Positions 1 to 8,486 of a DNA stretch of 64,000 nucleotides are shown here, piece after piece. The notes beneath the pieces are model-generated. The model was not told where the DNA came from. It saw only the letters and a program-made list of their open reading frames with translations, and did no database searches. Every line of letters starts with the position of its first letter. Position 1 is the first letter of the stretch. This DNA comes from Limnothrix sp. FACHB-406 (GTDB lineage Bacteria; Cyanobacteriota; Cyanobacteriia; CACIAM-69d), in NCBI RefSeq assembly GCF_014698235.1, contig NZ_JACJSP010000008.1, positions 97,262-161,261 of the forward strand. Reading direction: 5' to 3'. Position numbers and translations under genes: made by a program.

Positions 1-136
1 TGGAACGGTCGGGAAGCAGGCTGCCTGACACGCTAGGGAGATTGCTTTGTCTGGAAGGCGCTTACGATTGGCGATCGCCCGTTGCAGAAGCGCTTGTGTC
101 AAGATCGCAGTAGACGATCGAGTGGAGGATCAAGCA

Positions 137-547
137 ATGAACCCAGGGGAATTGCGATCGGCAGCGCTGCGATTATCAGTGGGCGATCGGTTGCGGCTGA
201 TTTGGGATTTGGTGCGATCGCTCCTGAGCTGGGATGGGGCGATCAAACCCTCCGTACCCGCAGAACCCAGCCTAGAAGGGGCGATCGCCCGAATTGAGCC
301 GCTGATTGACCAGGCGGCAAGTCACCAACCGCACTATCAACCACAACTCAAGACCCGTTTGCTGGATAACTTGCGCCACACGTTTGCCCAATCCCCTAGC
401 CATTGGCAAACCCTATTAACCATGTCAGAGGCGGCGTTATCAGAAAAAGTAGCGTTGCTGTTAGCCACTGAAGCCCTGCTAGCAGCCAGTGAAAACGAAT
501 CTGAGGCGGATCAGGCAGAATTACAGCAACTGATTGAAGGGCGATAA
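137..547 (+). CDS. Putative antitoxin of PIN-toxin module, copy 1
   Basis: A 136-residue protein immediately upstream of a PIN-domain toxin, in the usual antitoxin position. I start it at the ATG at 137 because a GGAGG ribosome-binding site sits at 124-128 and because this gives exactly the length of its paralogue at 982. The longer frame opening at 47 would add 30 residues not shared with the paralogue. The N-terminal 60 residues (MNPGELRSAALRLS, then a GDRLRLIWDLVRSL helix) are nearly identical to copy 2. The C-terminal half is much more divergent. It matches no classical VapB family I can name; the helix is faintly like the N-terminus of addiction-module antitoxins. Five bases separate it from the toxin, so translation is probably coupled. 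The antitoxin role is inferred from position and size. Confidence 0.6.
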   Translation: MNPGELRSAALRLSVGDRLRLIWDLVRSLLSWDGAIKPSVPAEPSLEGAIARIEPLIDQAASHQPHYQPQLKTRLLDNLRHTFAQSPSHWQTLLTMSEAALSEKVALLLATEALLAASENESEADQAELQQLIEGR

Positions 548-552
548 ACCGA

Positions 553-954
553 ATGGTTTATTTACTAGATACCAATATCGTCAGTGAGTTTTTAAAACGG
601 GATTCTCAACTGCTGTCTCAGCTTCGGTTGTTGTTGGCAACTGAGTCCGTAGCCATTAGCGCTATCACCTACTATGAAATTAGGCGGGGTCTATTAGCAA
701 AGGCCGCACCCAAACAATTAGAACTATTTGATCGATTCTGCCAGCTTGTGAATATCGTACCGGTCACACATCCCGAAATTGTCAATATTGCTAGCGAGAT
801 TTATGCAGATCTGCGATCGCGCGGTTGCTTGATTCAAGATGCAGATATCTTGATTGCGGCAACGGCGATCACCCAAAATTGGATTTTGATTTCCAATGAT
901 TCTGATCTCTCTCGCGTGCAAGGATTACGATTGGAAAATTGGCTGATTCGTTGA
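553..954 (+). CDS. PIN-domain ribonuclease toxin (VapC-like), copy 1
   Basis: A 133-residue PIN-domain protein, the usual size for a VapC toxin. VapC toxins are Mg-dependent RNases that cut tRNA or rRNA when their antitoxin is lost. The acidic site is intact: D6 in LLDTNIV, E42 in YYEIRRG, D98 in DADILIAA, and D116/D118 in ISNDSDLS. The start ATG lies five bases after the upstream stop. The C-terminal half is almost identical in DNA to the second toxin at 1392, including a perfect run of about 60 bases starting near 787, while the N-terminal half has diverged. The PIN assignment is firm. The RNA target cannot be read from the sequence. Confidence 0.88.
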   Translation: MVYLLDTNIVSEFLKRDSQLLSQLRLLLATESVAISAITYYEIRRGLLAKAAPKQLELFDRFCQLVNIVPVTHPEIVNIASEIYADLRSRGCLIQDADILIAATAITQNWILISNDSDLSRVQGLRLENWLIR

Positions 955-981
955 ATCTAAAAAACAATGGAGGATCAAGCG

Positions 982-1392
982 ATGAATCCAGGGGACTTGC
1001 GATCGGCAGCGCTGCGGTTATCAGTGGGCGATCGGTTGCGGCTGATTTGGGACTTGGTGCGATCGCTCCTGGGCTGGGATGGGGCGATCGAGCCGGCCGC
1101 ACCCGCAGAACCTAGCCTAGAACGGGCGATCGACCGGATTGAACAACTAATTGACCAGGCCTTGGCAGCACATCCCGACTGGGATCCTGGCTTGAAACGG
1201 CCGGTACTCGATCGGGTGGCATCTTCCCTTTCGCAATCGCCCGATCGTTGGCGAGCCATCTTAGCCACACCAGAGGAAACGCTTCTGAAGCGTGTGAGCT
1301 TGTGGCTAGTTATGGAAACATTTAGTCAGATTGCAGCCGAAGAATCTGACGCAGAAAAAGCAGAACTCGTAGCCATCATTGAGGGGAAATAG
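982..1392 (+). CDS. Putative antitoxin of PIN-toxin module, copy 2
   Basis: A 136-residue paralogue of the gene at 137. I chose the ATG at 982, preceded by GGAGG at 969-973. An in-frame ATG at 967 would overlap that ribosome-binding site and add five residues. The first 60 residues nearly match copy 1, while the second half (a WDPGLKRPVLDRV region followed by an acidic tail ending EGK) is clearly different. The stop codon overlaps the toxin start by one base (TAGTG), an arrangement typical of translationally coupled antitoxin-toxin pairs. Function is inferred from context. Confidence 0.6.
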   Translation: MNPGDLRSAALRLSVGDRLRLIWDLVRSLLGWDGAIEPAAPAEPSLERAIDRIEQLIDQALAAHPDWDPGLKRPVLDRVASSLSQSPDRWRAILATPEETLLKRVSLWLVMETFSQIAAEESDAEKAELVAIIEGK

Positions 1393-1799
1393 TGTTGGTT
1401 GGCTATCTGCTGGATACGAATATTGTGAGTGCCATCATTCAGGGCAATATCTCAGTAAAAGCTAAGTTTCTTGAGGTAATTGTGGTGATGCCAATCGCTA
1501 TTAGCGCTATTACCTACTTTGAATGTCGGCGTGGGTTGTTGGCGAACAAGTCGCAAAAGAAAATCCAAGCCTTTACTGATTTTTGCCAATTGGTCGATAT
1601 CTTACCAGTGACGCATCCGGAAATTGTGGAAATTGCTAGCGAGATTTATGCAGATCTGCGATCGCGCGGTTGCTTGATTCAAGATGCAGATATTTTGATT
1701 GCAGCAACGGCGATCGCCCACAACTGGATTTTGATTTCCAACGATTCTGATCTCTCTCGCGTGCAAGGATTGCAATTGGAGAATTGGTTAATTCGCTAA
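1392..1799 (+). CDS. PIN-domain ribonuclease toxin (VapC-like), copy 2
   Basis: A 135-residue PIN-domain RNase toxin starting at a GTG that overlaps the antitoxin stop. The acidic residues align with copy 1: D in LLDTNIV, E in YFECRRG, D in DADILIAA and DSD in ISNDSDLS. The region from ITYFE to residue 75 differs from copy 1, while the last 60 residues are almost the same. The gene ends about 50 bases from the convergent photolyase gene. The pattern indicates duplication of the whole two-gene module followed by uneven divergence. Confidence 0.88.
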   Translation: MLVGYLLDTNIVSAIIQGNISVKAKFLEVIVVMPIAISAITYFECRRGLLANKSQKKIQAFTDFCQLVDILPVTHPEIVEIASEIYADLRSRGCLIQDADILIAATAIAHNWILISNDSDLSRVQGLQLENWLIR

Positions 1800-1848
1800 A
1801 CTGCTAACCCTTGCCCACAACCGACTTTTCAGCCCTTCATTTAGATGA

Positions 1849-3267
1849 TTAGGCTTTTTGGGCTTTGTAGAGTTGCTTAAAGCGTTCCTGCTGAATTTTG
1901 TGATCAACGATCGGGGCGGGATAACCCAATGATCGACGCTCGATCGGGGTAATTTTTCCCGTGAGTAATGATCCCGTATCCAACCGGCGCAACTCAGGAA
2001 CCCACTGGCGAATATAGTCACCCTCCGCATCAAATTTTTGGGCTTGGCTAGCGGGATTAAAAATGCGTAACGGCTTTGGATCCATGCCACTGGAAGCGCT
2101 CCACTGCCAACCGCCATTGTTAGCTGAAAGATCGCCATCGACCAGATTTTGCATAAAGTATTTTTCGCCCCAACGCCAATCGATGATCAAATCTTTGGTT
2201 AGGAAACTGGCCACAATCATGCGACAACGGTTGTGCATCCAGCCAGTTTCATTCAGTTGACGCATCGCCGCATCAACGATCGGATAACCCGTTTGGCCAT
2301 TGCACCAAGCTTCAAAGAGAGCTTCATTGTTCTCCCAAGGAAAAGTTTTGAGGGGCGCACGATAGGCTCCTTCCGCAAGTTCGGGAAAGTGATACATCAC
2401 ATGTTGATAAAACTCGCGCCAGGCTAATTCCTGTTGCCAGGTGCGAATGCTGTTGATGGCTTCTTCGCTGCGGGCATGGTCGAGGGCGCTGGCGCTGGCC
2501 TGCCAAATTTCCCGAATCCCGATCGCCCCAAATTTCAAAGCGGCGCTCAGGCCCGATGTGCCCTCCAAGGCGGGGAAGTTGCGATCGGGATCGTAGGCTT
2601 CAATGGCCCGTTGGCAGAAGGTTTCCAAGCGCGATCGGGCGGCGGCGGTTCCCGGTTCCAAAATCCAAGGCCCATCCCAGGGATACCCCAATTGGCGAGC
2701 GGTGGGCAGCGGGATCGCCTGGGTTTTGGCCCGTTCAGCTTCGGTGAGGGGCAAGAGGCGATCGGGCGCGGGCGCGGGGGTCGCTTTCGATCGGGACTGC
2801 CAATTTTTCCAAAAGGGCCCATAGACCGTGTAGGGCGTGCCGGAGCCGGTGCGAATTTCGTCCGGCGCATGGAGCAGTTGATCCCACTGGGTTTGAGCAG
2901 CAACGCCCCGCTCCTTCAGGGCAGCCAACAGGGCCCGATCGCGCTGCAAGGCGTAGGGTTCCACATCCCAATTCCAGGCCACGGCCACAGCTCCGAGGCG
3001 ATCGGCTAAGTTGGGAATTTCCACCGTGGGATCCCCTTTGAGGATCAGGAAATCCCCACCCCGTTCTTGATAGGTTTGCTGCAATTCTGCCAAGCAGCCG
3101 ATCAGATAAGCCACCCGTGCGGGAGCCACATCATCCCGATCGAGAATTCCAGGATCAAGACAGAAAACACCGACAACTTTGGGCGATCGAGCAACGGCTT
3201 GGGCTAGACCTAAATTATCGGAAATTCGCAGGTCTTTTCGATGCCAAAACAACAGCAATTCGGACAT
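1849..3267 (-). CDS. phr: Deoxyribodipyrimidine photolyase
   Basis: A 472-residue class I CPD photolyase that repairs UV-induced pyrimidine dimers using blue light and FAD. I start it at [14 protein letters not shown], where the family normally begins; the frame stays open 26 codons further upstream but that stretch is not conserved-looking. The N-terminal 130 residues are the alpha/beta antenna domain. The helical FAD domain follows, with [22 protein letters not shown] and the [16 protein letters not shown] motif. Trp residues at 311, 364 and 387 have the spacing of the electron-transfer triad of the Synechococcus (Anacystis nidulans) enzyme, which suggests the deazaflavin-antenna type. The antenna choice is inference. 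Confidence 0.93.
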   Translation of the reverse strand: MSELLLFWHRKDLRISDNLGLAQAVARSPKVVGVFCLDPGILDRDDVAPARVAYLIGCLAELQQTYQERGGDFLILKGDPTVEIPNLADRLGAVAVAWNWDVEPYALQRDRALLAALKERGVAAQTQWDQLLHAPDEIRTGSGTPYTVYGPFWKNWQSRSKATPAPAPDRLLPLTEAERAKTQAIPLPTARQLGYPWDGPWILEPGTAAARSRLETFCQRAIEAYDPDRNFPALEGTSGLSAALKFGAIGIREIWQASASALDHARSEEAINSIRTWQQELAWREFYQHVMYHFPELAEGAYRAPLKTFPWENNEALFEAWCNGQTGYPIVDAAMRQLNETGWMHNRCRMIVASFLTKDLIIDWRWGEKYFMQNLVDGDLSANNGGWQWSASSGMDPKPLRIFNPASQAQKFDAEGDYIRQWVPELRRLDTGSLLTGKITPIERRSLGYPAPIVDHKIQQERFKQLYKAQKA

Positions 3268-3700
3268 AGGTGACACAAAAGCTCTGCCAAGTTTCCACAC
3301 AATGCCTATTCGTGATTCGCGATTCTGTGCGATATCCTGGGGCAAAATGATTTATTACTGATAACCCCATTGTACACAATTCAGAAAAATGTAATGTTTT
3401 GTATCTAAATTCCTAATCATCAAAACAGGCAATGCCCAATTAGTCATCATCAATCGTTTTTCTATGTATCAAAAGTAACATGCCTTGGCGTTGTGTAGCT
3501 CTCAATCAGTATTTTAAGAAATGGAAGAGCTTAAGCCAGTAGGATGACTTATTCGATTTTGTTTAATCCCAGCATCAAGCAACTGGGCGCGATCGTGAGT
3601 AGCCTCCAAGGTGACGATCAAACGAGTTTTATCCTCTAATGGCTGATCGGGCTGCCATCCTCGATCAATCCCTAATCAATCCCCAATTCATCAAACAACT
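3268..3700. other. Intergenic region between phr and the kinase gene
   Basis: About 430 bases of AT-rich DNA between two divergent genes, so it should hold both promoters. I could not pick convincing -35/-10 pairs. Just before the kinase start there is a short repeat of ATCAATCCC-type units (about 3661-3690), one of many such micro-repeats in this window. No open frame here looks coding. Confidence 0.5.
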
Positions 3701-5161
3701 ATGTACTCTCAGCCTCATACACCTGACGCTGCGCTCACACATTCGTTAGCGCCCGCTGACACGGCCGAACATCGACATTGGGAGTCAGATTTAAAGCTCA
3801 TTGTTGAAGGAATTGCTTCTCAAATTGGCGAAGAGTTTTTTCGAGCCTGTGTTCGGTATCTAGCAGAGCTGTTGCAAATTCGCTATGCATTAATTGCTGA
3901 ATTTATTGATGGTGAACCTCCTAAGGCAAAAACCCTAGCTTTTTGGGCTGGTGATGATTTTGGCATGGATTTTGATTATGTTTTGGAGGGAACACCCTGT
4001 GGAGTTGTGGTTAATAAGGGGCTGCAAATTTATGATTGCAAAATTCAGCAAAAATTCCCTGAAGACATTGACCTCGTGACCATGGGGGCAGAGAGCTATC
4101 TAGGGATCCCAATTTGTAATATGGCAGGAGAAACGATTGGTCACATTGCTGGTTTACACGTCCAGCCCTTAACCCGCAGTTATGAGGAGCAGGCAGCCAT
4201 TCTCAAAATTTTTGCGGCTCGTTCAGCAGCAGAAATTGAACGACAACTAACCGAACGCGAACTAAAACAAAAAAATCTCCGCTTAGAGACCACGCTGAAT
4301 CAGCTCAAGCAAACTCAAATGCAATTGATTCATGCGGAAAAAATGTCAAGCCTAGGAAACATGGTCGCGGGCCTTGCCCATGAAATCAATAATCCGATTA
4401 GTTTCATTCATGGAAACCTATCCCATGCTCGTCAATATTTTGATGAGCTATTGGAGCTGATCCGACTCTACGAACAAGAACATACTCAGCCCAGCCAAGC
4501 CATTCAAGATAAGCTGGAAGCGATCGACCTTGATTTTCTAAGAACAGACATCTATCAACTGTTTCAATCTATGCAGCAAGGTTCCCAGCGAATTGGCGAC
4601 ATTGTGAAGTCCTACCGAACCTTTTCACGCCTGGATGAATCGACTTTCAAGTTTGTGGATATTCATGAAAGTCTGGAGTCTGTTTTAGTTATTGTGCAGG
4701 GGCGCTTACAAGCCGAGGGACTAACATCAAAGATCACCATTAACAAAACCTATGGTAATTTACCCCATATTTATTGCTCTCCTGCACAGCTCAATCAGGT
4801 ATTTTTAAATCTTCTGAACAATGCCATTGATGCCTTAGAAGAACTCGATCAACAACAGCAATTTGACCGAAAAAGCGACTCGCTCAATCATTTTTCTCGT
4901 CATATCTGGCTTCAAACATTCCTGATTTCAGAGCACCAAATTCAAATTTCAATTTCTGATAACGGCTCGGGGATTTCAGAGGAAGTTCAAGCCAAAATTT
5001 TTGACCCATTCTTCACAACCAAGCTCATCGGAAAAGGAACAGGACTTGGGTTAGCCGTGAGTTACCAAATCATCACAGATATGCATCATGGCGTGATTGA
5101 GGTCAACTCCTGCCCTGGTCAAGGCACAACATTTACAATTAAGCTACCGATCACGCCTTAG
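3701..5161 (+). CDS. GAF-domain sensor histidine kinase
   Basis: A 486-residue soluble histidine kinase. Residues about 30-180 form a GAF-like sensor domain. A coiled coil (about 180-215) leads into the phosphoacceptor helix with H227 in AHEINNP. The ATPase domain shows the N box (NLLNNAIDAL, about 370-379), the G1 box DNGSG (420-424), the F box FDPFFTTK (434-441) and the G2 box GKGTGLGL (444-451). No transmembrane segment is visible, so it senses something cytoplasmic; the ligand is unknown. There is no Cys in the typical bilin-attachment context, so I do not call it a phytochrome. No response regulator gene is adjacent, so its partner lies elsewhere. Confidence 0.9.
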   Translation: MYSQPHTPDAALTHSLAPADTAEHRHWESDLKLIVEGIASQIGEEFFRACVRYLAELLQIRYALIAEFIDGEPPKAKTLAFWAGDDFGMDFDYVLEGTPCGVVVNKGLQIYDCKIQQKFPEDIDLVTMGAESYLGIPICNMAGETIGHIAGLHVQPLTRSYEEQAAILKIFAARSAAEIERQLTERELKQKNLRLETTLNQLKQTQMQLIHAEKMSSLGNMVAGLAHEINNPISFIHGNLSHARQYFDELLELIRLYEQEHTQPSQAIQDKLEAIDLDFLRTDIYQLFQSMQQGSQRIGDIVKSYRTFSRLDESTFKFVDIHESLESVLVIVQGRLQAEGLTSKITINKTYGNLPHIYCSPAQLNQVFLNLLNNAIDALEELDQQQQFDRKSDSLNHFSRHIWLQTFLISEHQIQISISDNGSGISEEVQAKIFDPFFTTKLIGKGTGLGLAVSYQIITDMHHGVIEVNSCPGQGTTFTIKLPITP

Positions 5162-5167
5162 AAGATA

Positions 5168-5275
5168 CCTGAAAAGCCAGAACTATGCCCCTGTAACTGT
5201 AAGCCTGATTGATCGACAAAGATCAGAGGCTTGAGCTTCTGGCCCCGACGACTATGGGTACTTTGCAAGATCTCC
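5168..5275. repeat. Copy of a dispersed intergenic element
   Basis: The sequence after the kinase stop shares an ordered series of words with 15772-15890: CCTGAAAAGCCA, then CTGTA, then TGATCGAC..AAA, an AGGCTTGAGC-type palindromic core, and CCCCGACGACTATGGG. This copy has a decayed core. It may act as a transcript-end hairpin between two convergent genes. Confidence 0.4.
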
Positions 5276-5316
5276 AAATGACTGATCAGATAGTCTCTGA
5301 GCAAGGAACTGCTGAG

Positions 5317-5871
5317 CTAGAGACTGCTGAAAAAGGGTTTGGCTAGAAAATAGCTGGTGACGGTTTTGGCATCGACCATCGCCCCCGATCGCACTGTTTC
5401 TTCAAACACTTCAGGAGTCATCAACACCACTTCAATATCTTCATCGTCATCCTGTAGCGGTGGTTTTTCTAGCTTGGTCAAATCTGTGGCCAAGAAGGCA
5501 TAAATTAGCTCATCGGAATAGCCTGGGGCGATCGGGAAATCTCCCAAACAATGCCAAGTGGCGGCCGCATAGCCCGTTTCTTCTTCAATTTCCCGCCGAA
5601 TGGTTTCCGCCGGATCTTCACCCAATTCCACGGTTCCAGCCGGAAACTCTAACAAGCGCCCTTGCATGGCGAAGCGATATTGCCGCACCAACACCAGTTG
5701 CCCATCGTTCGTGACCGGCACGGCCAAGGCCCCGCCGGGATGGCGAATACATTCCCATTCCCCCTCTGCGCCGTTGGGTAACCGCAATTGGGCAACCTCA
5801 AAGGCAAACTTACGACCGCGATAGGTGAGGCGATCGCGGAGTTTGTGGGCGAGTTCGGTTCCAAGGGGCAT
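5317..5871 (-). CDS. Nudix hydrolase, ADP-ribose pyrophosphatase-like
   Basis: A 184-residue Nudix hydrolase. The Nudix box is complete: G79, E85, R93-E94, E97-E98 and G100 fit the G-x5-E-x7-RE-U-x-EE-x-GU pattern, with the ADP-ribose-type signature beginning EFPAGTVELGE. This subgroup usually splits ADP-ribose or similar nucleoside diphosphate derivatives into monophosphates; the exact substrate cannot be told from sequence. It starts 19 bases after the stop of folK on the same strand, so the two are probably co-transcribed. Confidence 0.88.
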   Translation of the reverse strand: MPLGTELAHKLRDRLTYRGRKFAFEVAQLRLPNGAEGEWECIRHPGGALAVPVTNDGQLVLVRQYRFAMQGRLLEFPAGTVELGEDPAETIRREIEEETGYAAATWHCLGDFPIAPGYSDELIYAFLATDLTKLEKPPLQDDDEDIEVVLMTPEVFEETVRSGAMVDAKTVTSYFLAKPFFSSL

Positions 5872-5890
5872 AGGACGGATGAATCGTGAG

Positions 5891-6676
5891 TTAGGCTAGG
5901 GGAATGACTGCTGAACAGTCTAGCGTTTGGACGATTTGCGCGATCGCCCGGCCCGTGAGCGGTTCCACCCAGTCGGGGGCAATTTCCGCCAAGGGAACCG
6001 CAAAAAATGCCCGATCGCCCAATCCTGGATGGGGCACTTGTAGCCGAGGCGTTTGCATCACCCGATCGCCATAAAGCAACAAATCCAAGTCCAAGGTGCG
6101 CGGCCCCCAATGCACTGTCCGCACTCGCCCCGCCTCGTTTTCCAGAGCTTGTAGCCGATCGAGCAAGGCCTCTGGGCTAAGGGCGACCTTCAACAGGGCA
6201 CAACCATTCAGAAAGTCCGGCTGGGGTGGGCCCATCGGCGGGTTGCGATACCAGCGAGATCGACCCGTGACCTGAATTCCCGGTGTGGCATCCAAAGCCG
6301 CCAAGGCCCGCTCAAAGGTGGCGGCCACGTCGCCCAAGTTGCCCCCCAGGGCGATCGCACAGGGGATCGCACAGGATACTGAATGCTTGGATGTTGAATG
6401 CTTGGGTATTGAATACGTGGGTGTTGAATGCGTTGGCTCCCTCTGTGCCAGATTCATAGAATCCGCCAAATTCTGCCCCGAAGTCGAATCGCTGTCCTGG
6501 GGGCAAGGCAAAGGTTCCATCTGCGGCGTTATTTTTGCCGTGACTGGCGCTGTTAGTGGTGTTGTCGTGGGTACTGTTGTGGGTGTTGCTCTTGGTGCTG
6601 CCGTCGGTGATGTTGCCGGAGTTGTCCCATCGTCCGCTGCCCGATCGCCCGTGAATTGCGCCATCGTTTCCGTCAT
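5891..6676 (-). CDS. folK: 6-hydroxymethyl-dihydropterin pyrophosphokinase (HPPK)
   Basis: HPPK transfers pyrophosphate from ATP to 6-hydroxymethyl-7,8-dihydropterin, the step before FolP in folate synthesis. The catalytic domain occupies the last ~165 residues: ALGGNLGD at its start, then RSRWYRNPP, and the signature HWGPRTLDLDLLLYG. It is preceded by an unusual Thr/Pro-rich extension of roughly 95 residues which contains a four-fold five-residue repeat. No start codon lies next to the catalytic domain, so at least part of the extension must be translated. I start at the Met of MTETMAQ because an AGG lies just upstream. The frame stays open to 6736, and internal Mets (MEPLP, MNLAQ) are possible. 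The Nudix gene follows 19 bases downstream. Confidence 0.88.
   Translation of the reverse strand: MTETMAQFTGDRAADDGTTPATSPTAAPRATPTTVPTTTPLTAPVTAKITPQMEPLPCPQDSDSTSGQNLADSMNLAQREPTHSTPTYSIPKHSTSKHSVSCAIPCAIALGGNLGDVAATFERALAALDATPGIQVTGRSRWYRNPPMGPPQPDFLNGCALLKVALSPEALLDRLQALENEAGRVRTVHWGPRTLDLDLLLYGDRVMQTPRLQVPHPGLGDRAFFAVPLAEIAPDWVEPLTGRAIAQIVQTLDCSAVIPLA
6377..6436 (-). repeat. Four 15-bp tandem units inside folK
   Basis: Four imperfect 15-bp units (6377-6391, 6392-6406, 6407-6421, 6422-6436) lie in frame in folK. On the coding strand they encode PTHST, PTYSI, PKHST and SKHSV. The unit length keeps the reading frame. Confidence 0.85.
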
Positions 6677-6796
6677 TCGCTGCCTGTTAATTCGCCCTTG
6701 ATTAGCCCTATGGCCCCGCCCCGGGCCGTTGCCCAACGGTCACCGCCAAACCGCTCCTTAAAATACCGCCGATTCTGAACTTCTCCTCAACTTCTG

Positions 6797-7264
6797 ATGA
6801 ATCTTCCCCCCGATCCCTCCTGGTTCCATTTGTTGATTCGTTTAGGGCTGGCTCTGTTTGTGGGGGGAGCCATTGGGATCGATCGCCAGTTGCGACACAA
6901 GCCCGCCGGAATGCGCACTCATATGCTGGTGAGTTTGGGAGCTGCCCTGTTTGCCATCATTCCGGCGGAAATGGGGGCGAATATTGATGCCATTAGCCGA
7001 TCGGCCCAAGGTGTGGCCACCGGGGTGGGTTTCTTGGGCGCGGGGGAAATTTTACGCACCAAACGCAGCGAAGAGAAGGTGAAGGGATTGACCTCAGCAG
7101 CAGCCATTTGGGTCTCAGCCGGATTGGGGTTCGCGGCGGGCTGCGGCTTGTTAGGGGTGGCCACCCTAGGGGCCCTGATGGCTTTCCTAGTCTTGCGCTT
7201 GAATGGGGTGGAGCGGCGTTTAACTCGCAATTTTGATATGAACGCAATTATGGACGATGACTAA
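6797..7264 (+). CDS. MgtC/SapB family inner-membrane protein
   Basis: A 155-residue membrane protein of the MgtC/SapB family. The N-terminal domain shows the family's signature: GGAIGIDRQLRHKPAGMRTHMLVSLGAALF followed by GVGFLGAGEIL and KGLTSAAAIW, with four to five hydrophobic helices. It lacks the C-terminal ACT-like domain of Salmonella MgtC, so it is the short form. The family is linked to magnesium limitation and membrane energetics; the role in cyanobacteria is uncertain. Its last codons overlap the start of the cysteine desulfurase gene by eight bases, which suggests translational coupling. It is divergent from folK with about 120 bases between the starts. Confidence 0.9.
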   Translation: MNLPPDPSWFHLLIRLGLALFVGGAIGIDRQLRHKPAGMRTHMLVSLGAALFAIIPAEMGANIDAISRSAQGVATGVGFLGAGEILRTKRSEEKVKGLTSAAAIWVSAGLGFAAGCGLLGVATLGALMAFLVLRLNGVERRLTRNFDMNAIMDDD

Positions 7265-8486
7265 ACTACAGCAGCTCCCACTTGCCAAAGCCGCCTGGCC
7301 CAAGATGGCGAATTTGGTTTATTTAGATTGTCATGCCACAACCCCGACCGATCCCCGAGTGGCGGAGGCCATGTGGCCTTTTTTAACGGACTATTTTGGC
7401 AACGCAGGCAGCAACCATGCCTATGGTTGGGCCGCGGCGGCCGCGGTCGATCGATCCCGGGCTACTTTGGCTGCGGCGATCAACGCCAGCCCTGAGGAAA
7501 TTTTGTTCACCAGCGGTGCAACGGAAGCCAACAATCTGGCCATCAAGGGCGTGGCCGAGGCCTATCTCAACAAAGGGCGGCACTTGATTACGGTGGCCAC
7601 GGAGCATTCGGCGGTGCTGGATCCCTGTCGCTATTTGCAGTCCCTGGGGTTTGAGGTGACGGTTTTGCCGGTCGATCGCCTGGGTTTGTTGGATCTGGAG
7701 GCCCTGGCCCAGGCCATGCGACCGGAAACGGTGCTGGTGTCGGTGATGGTGGCGAATAATGAGATCGGTGTTTTGCAGCCGATCGAGCAAATTGGGGCCC
7801 TCTGTCGCGATCGGGGCGTGCTGTTTCACACGGATGCGGCCCAGGCGATCGGGAAAGTACCCCTTGATGTACAAACCCAGTCGATCGATCTCATGTCCCT
7901 GACGGCCCACAAGGTTTATGGGCCCAAGGGCATTGGGGCCCTGTACGTGCGGCGGGGCAACTCCCGCGTGGCCTTGGCTCCCCAATTACACGGCGGCGGC
8001 CAGGAACGGGGGCTGCGGGCGGGAACTTTGCCCGTGTCGCAAATTGTTGGGTTTGGCCGGGCGATCGAGCTGGCAATGGAGCACCTGGCCACTGAAGCAG
8101 AACAACTGCAAATGCTGCGCGATCGGCTTTGGGAGCGATTGCAAACCTACTTTGCCACCGCGCCGGGTTTGGCCCTGGAACTCAACGGCCACCCCAGCCT
8201 CCGCCTGCCGGGTAACTTGAACGTCACGATCGAGGGCTTGCCCAACGGAGCCGTTTTGAAAGCTATCCAGTTGATCGCCGCTGTCTCTTCCGGCTCCGCT
8301 TGCCAATCGGAAACCGGCCGCCAATCCCATGTGCTCAAAGCGCTCGGGCAGTCAGCCGGCCCCCTGACCACAACGCTGCGGTTTGGATTGGGTCGCTTCC
8401 ATGACTTCGCCACGATCGATCGAGTTGCGACTCGGTTAATTGGGGCGATCGAACAGATTCGCCGCAACGCTGGAACCCTAGCGTGA
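7257..8486 (+). CDS. Cysteine desulfurase (NifS/IscS class)
   Basis: A PLP enzyme that takes sulfur from cysteine for Fe-S clusters or thiolation. Numbered from the first Met: H117 in ATEHSAV, D193 in HTDAAQA, the PLP lysine K219 in SLTAHKVYGPKG, and the persulfide cysteine C349 in SSGSACQSE. The SGSAC context is that of NifS/IscS group I enzymes. The ATG at 7257 overlaps the upstream gene; the Met at residue 17 (MANLVYLDCHATTPTDP) is the more usual family start and could be the real one. Cyanobacteria carry several such enzymes, so I give no gene symbol. Confidence 0.92.
   Translation: MTKLQQLPLAKAAWPKMANLVYLDCHATTPTDPRVAEAMWPFLTDYFGNAGSNHAYGWAAAAAVDRSRATLAAAINASPEEILFTSGATEANNLAIKGVAEAYLNKGRHLITVATEHSAVLDPCRYLQSLGFEVTVLPVDRLGLLDLEALAQAMRPETVLVSVMVANNEIGVLQPIEQIGALCRDRGVLFHTDAAQAIGKVPLDVQTQSIDLMSLTAHKVYGPKGIGALYVRRGNSRVALAPQLHGGGQERGLRAGTLPVSQIVGFGRAIELAMEHLATEAEQLQMLRDRLWERLQTYFATAPGLALELNGHPSLRLPGNLNVTIEGLPNGAVLKAIQLIAAVSSGSACQSETGRQSHVLKALGQSAGPLTTTLRFGLGRFHDFATIDRVATRLIGAIEQIRRNAGTLA

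Noticed and set aside
3..113. Open frame without a start at the left edge, possibly the end of an upstream gene
   Set aside because: Only 36 codons, no recognisable motif, and it runs into the leader of the first antitoxin; cannot be told from chance.
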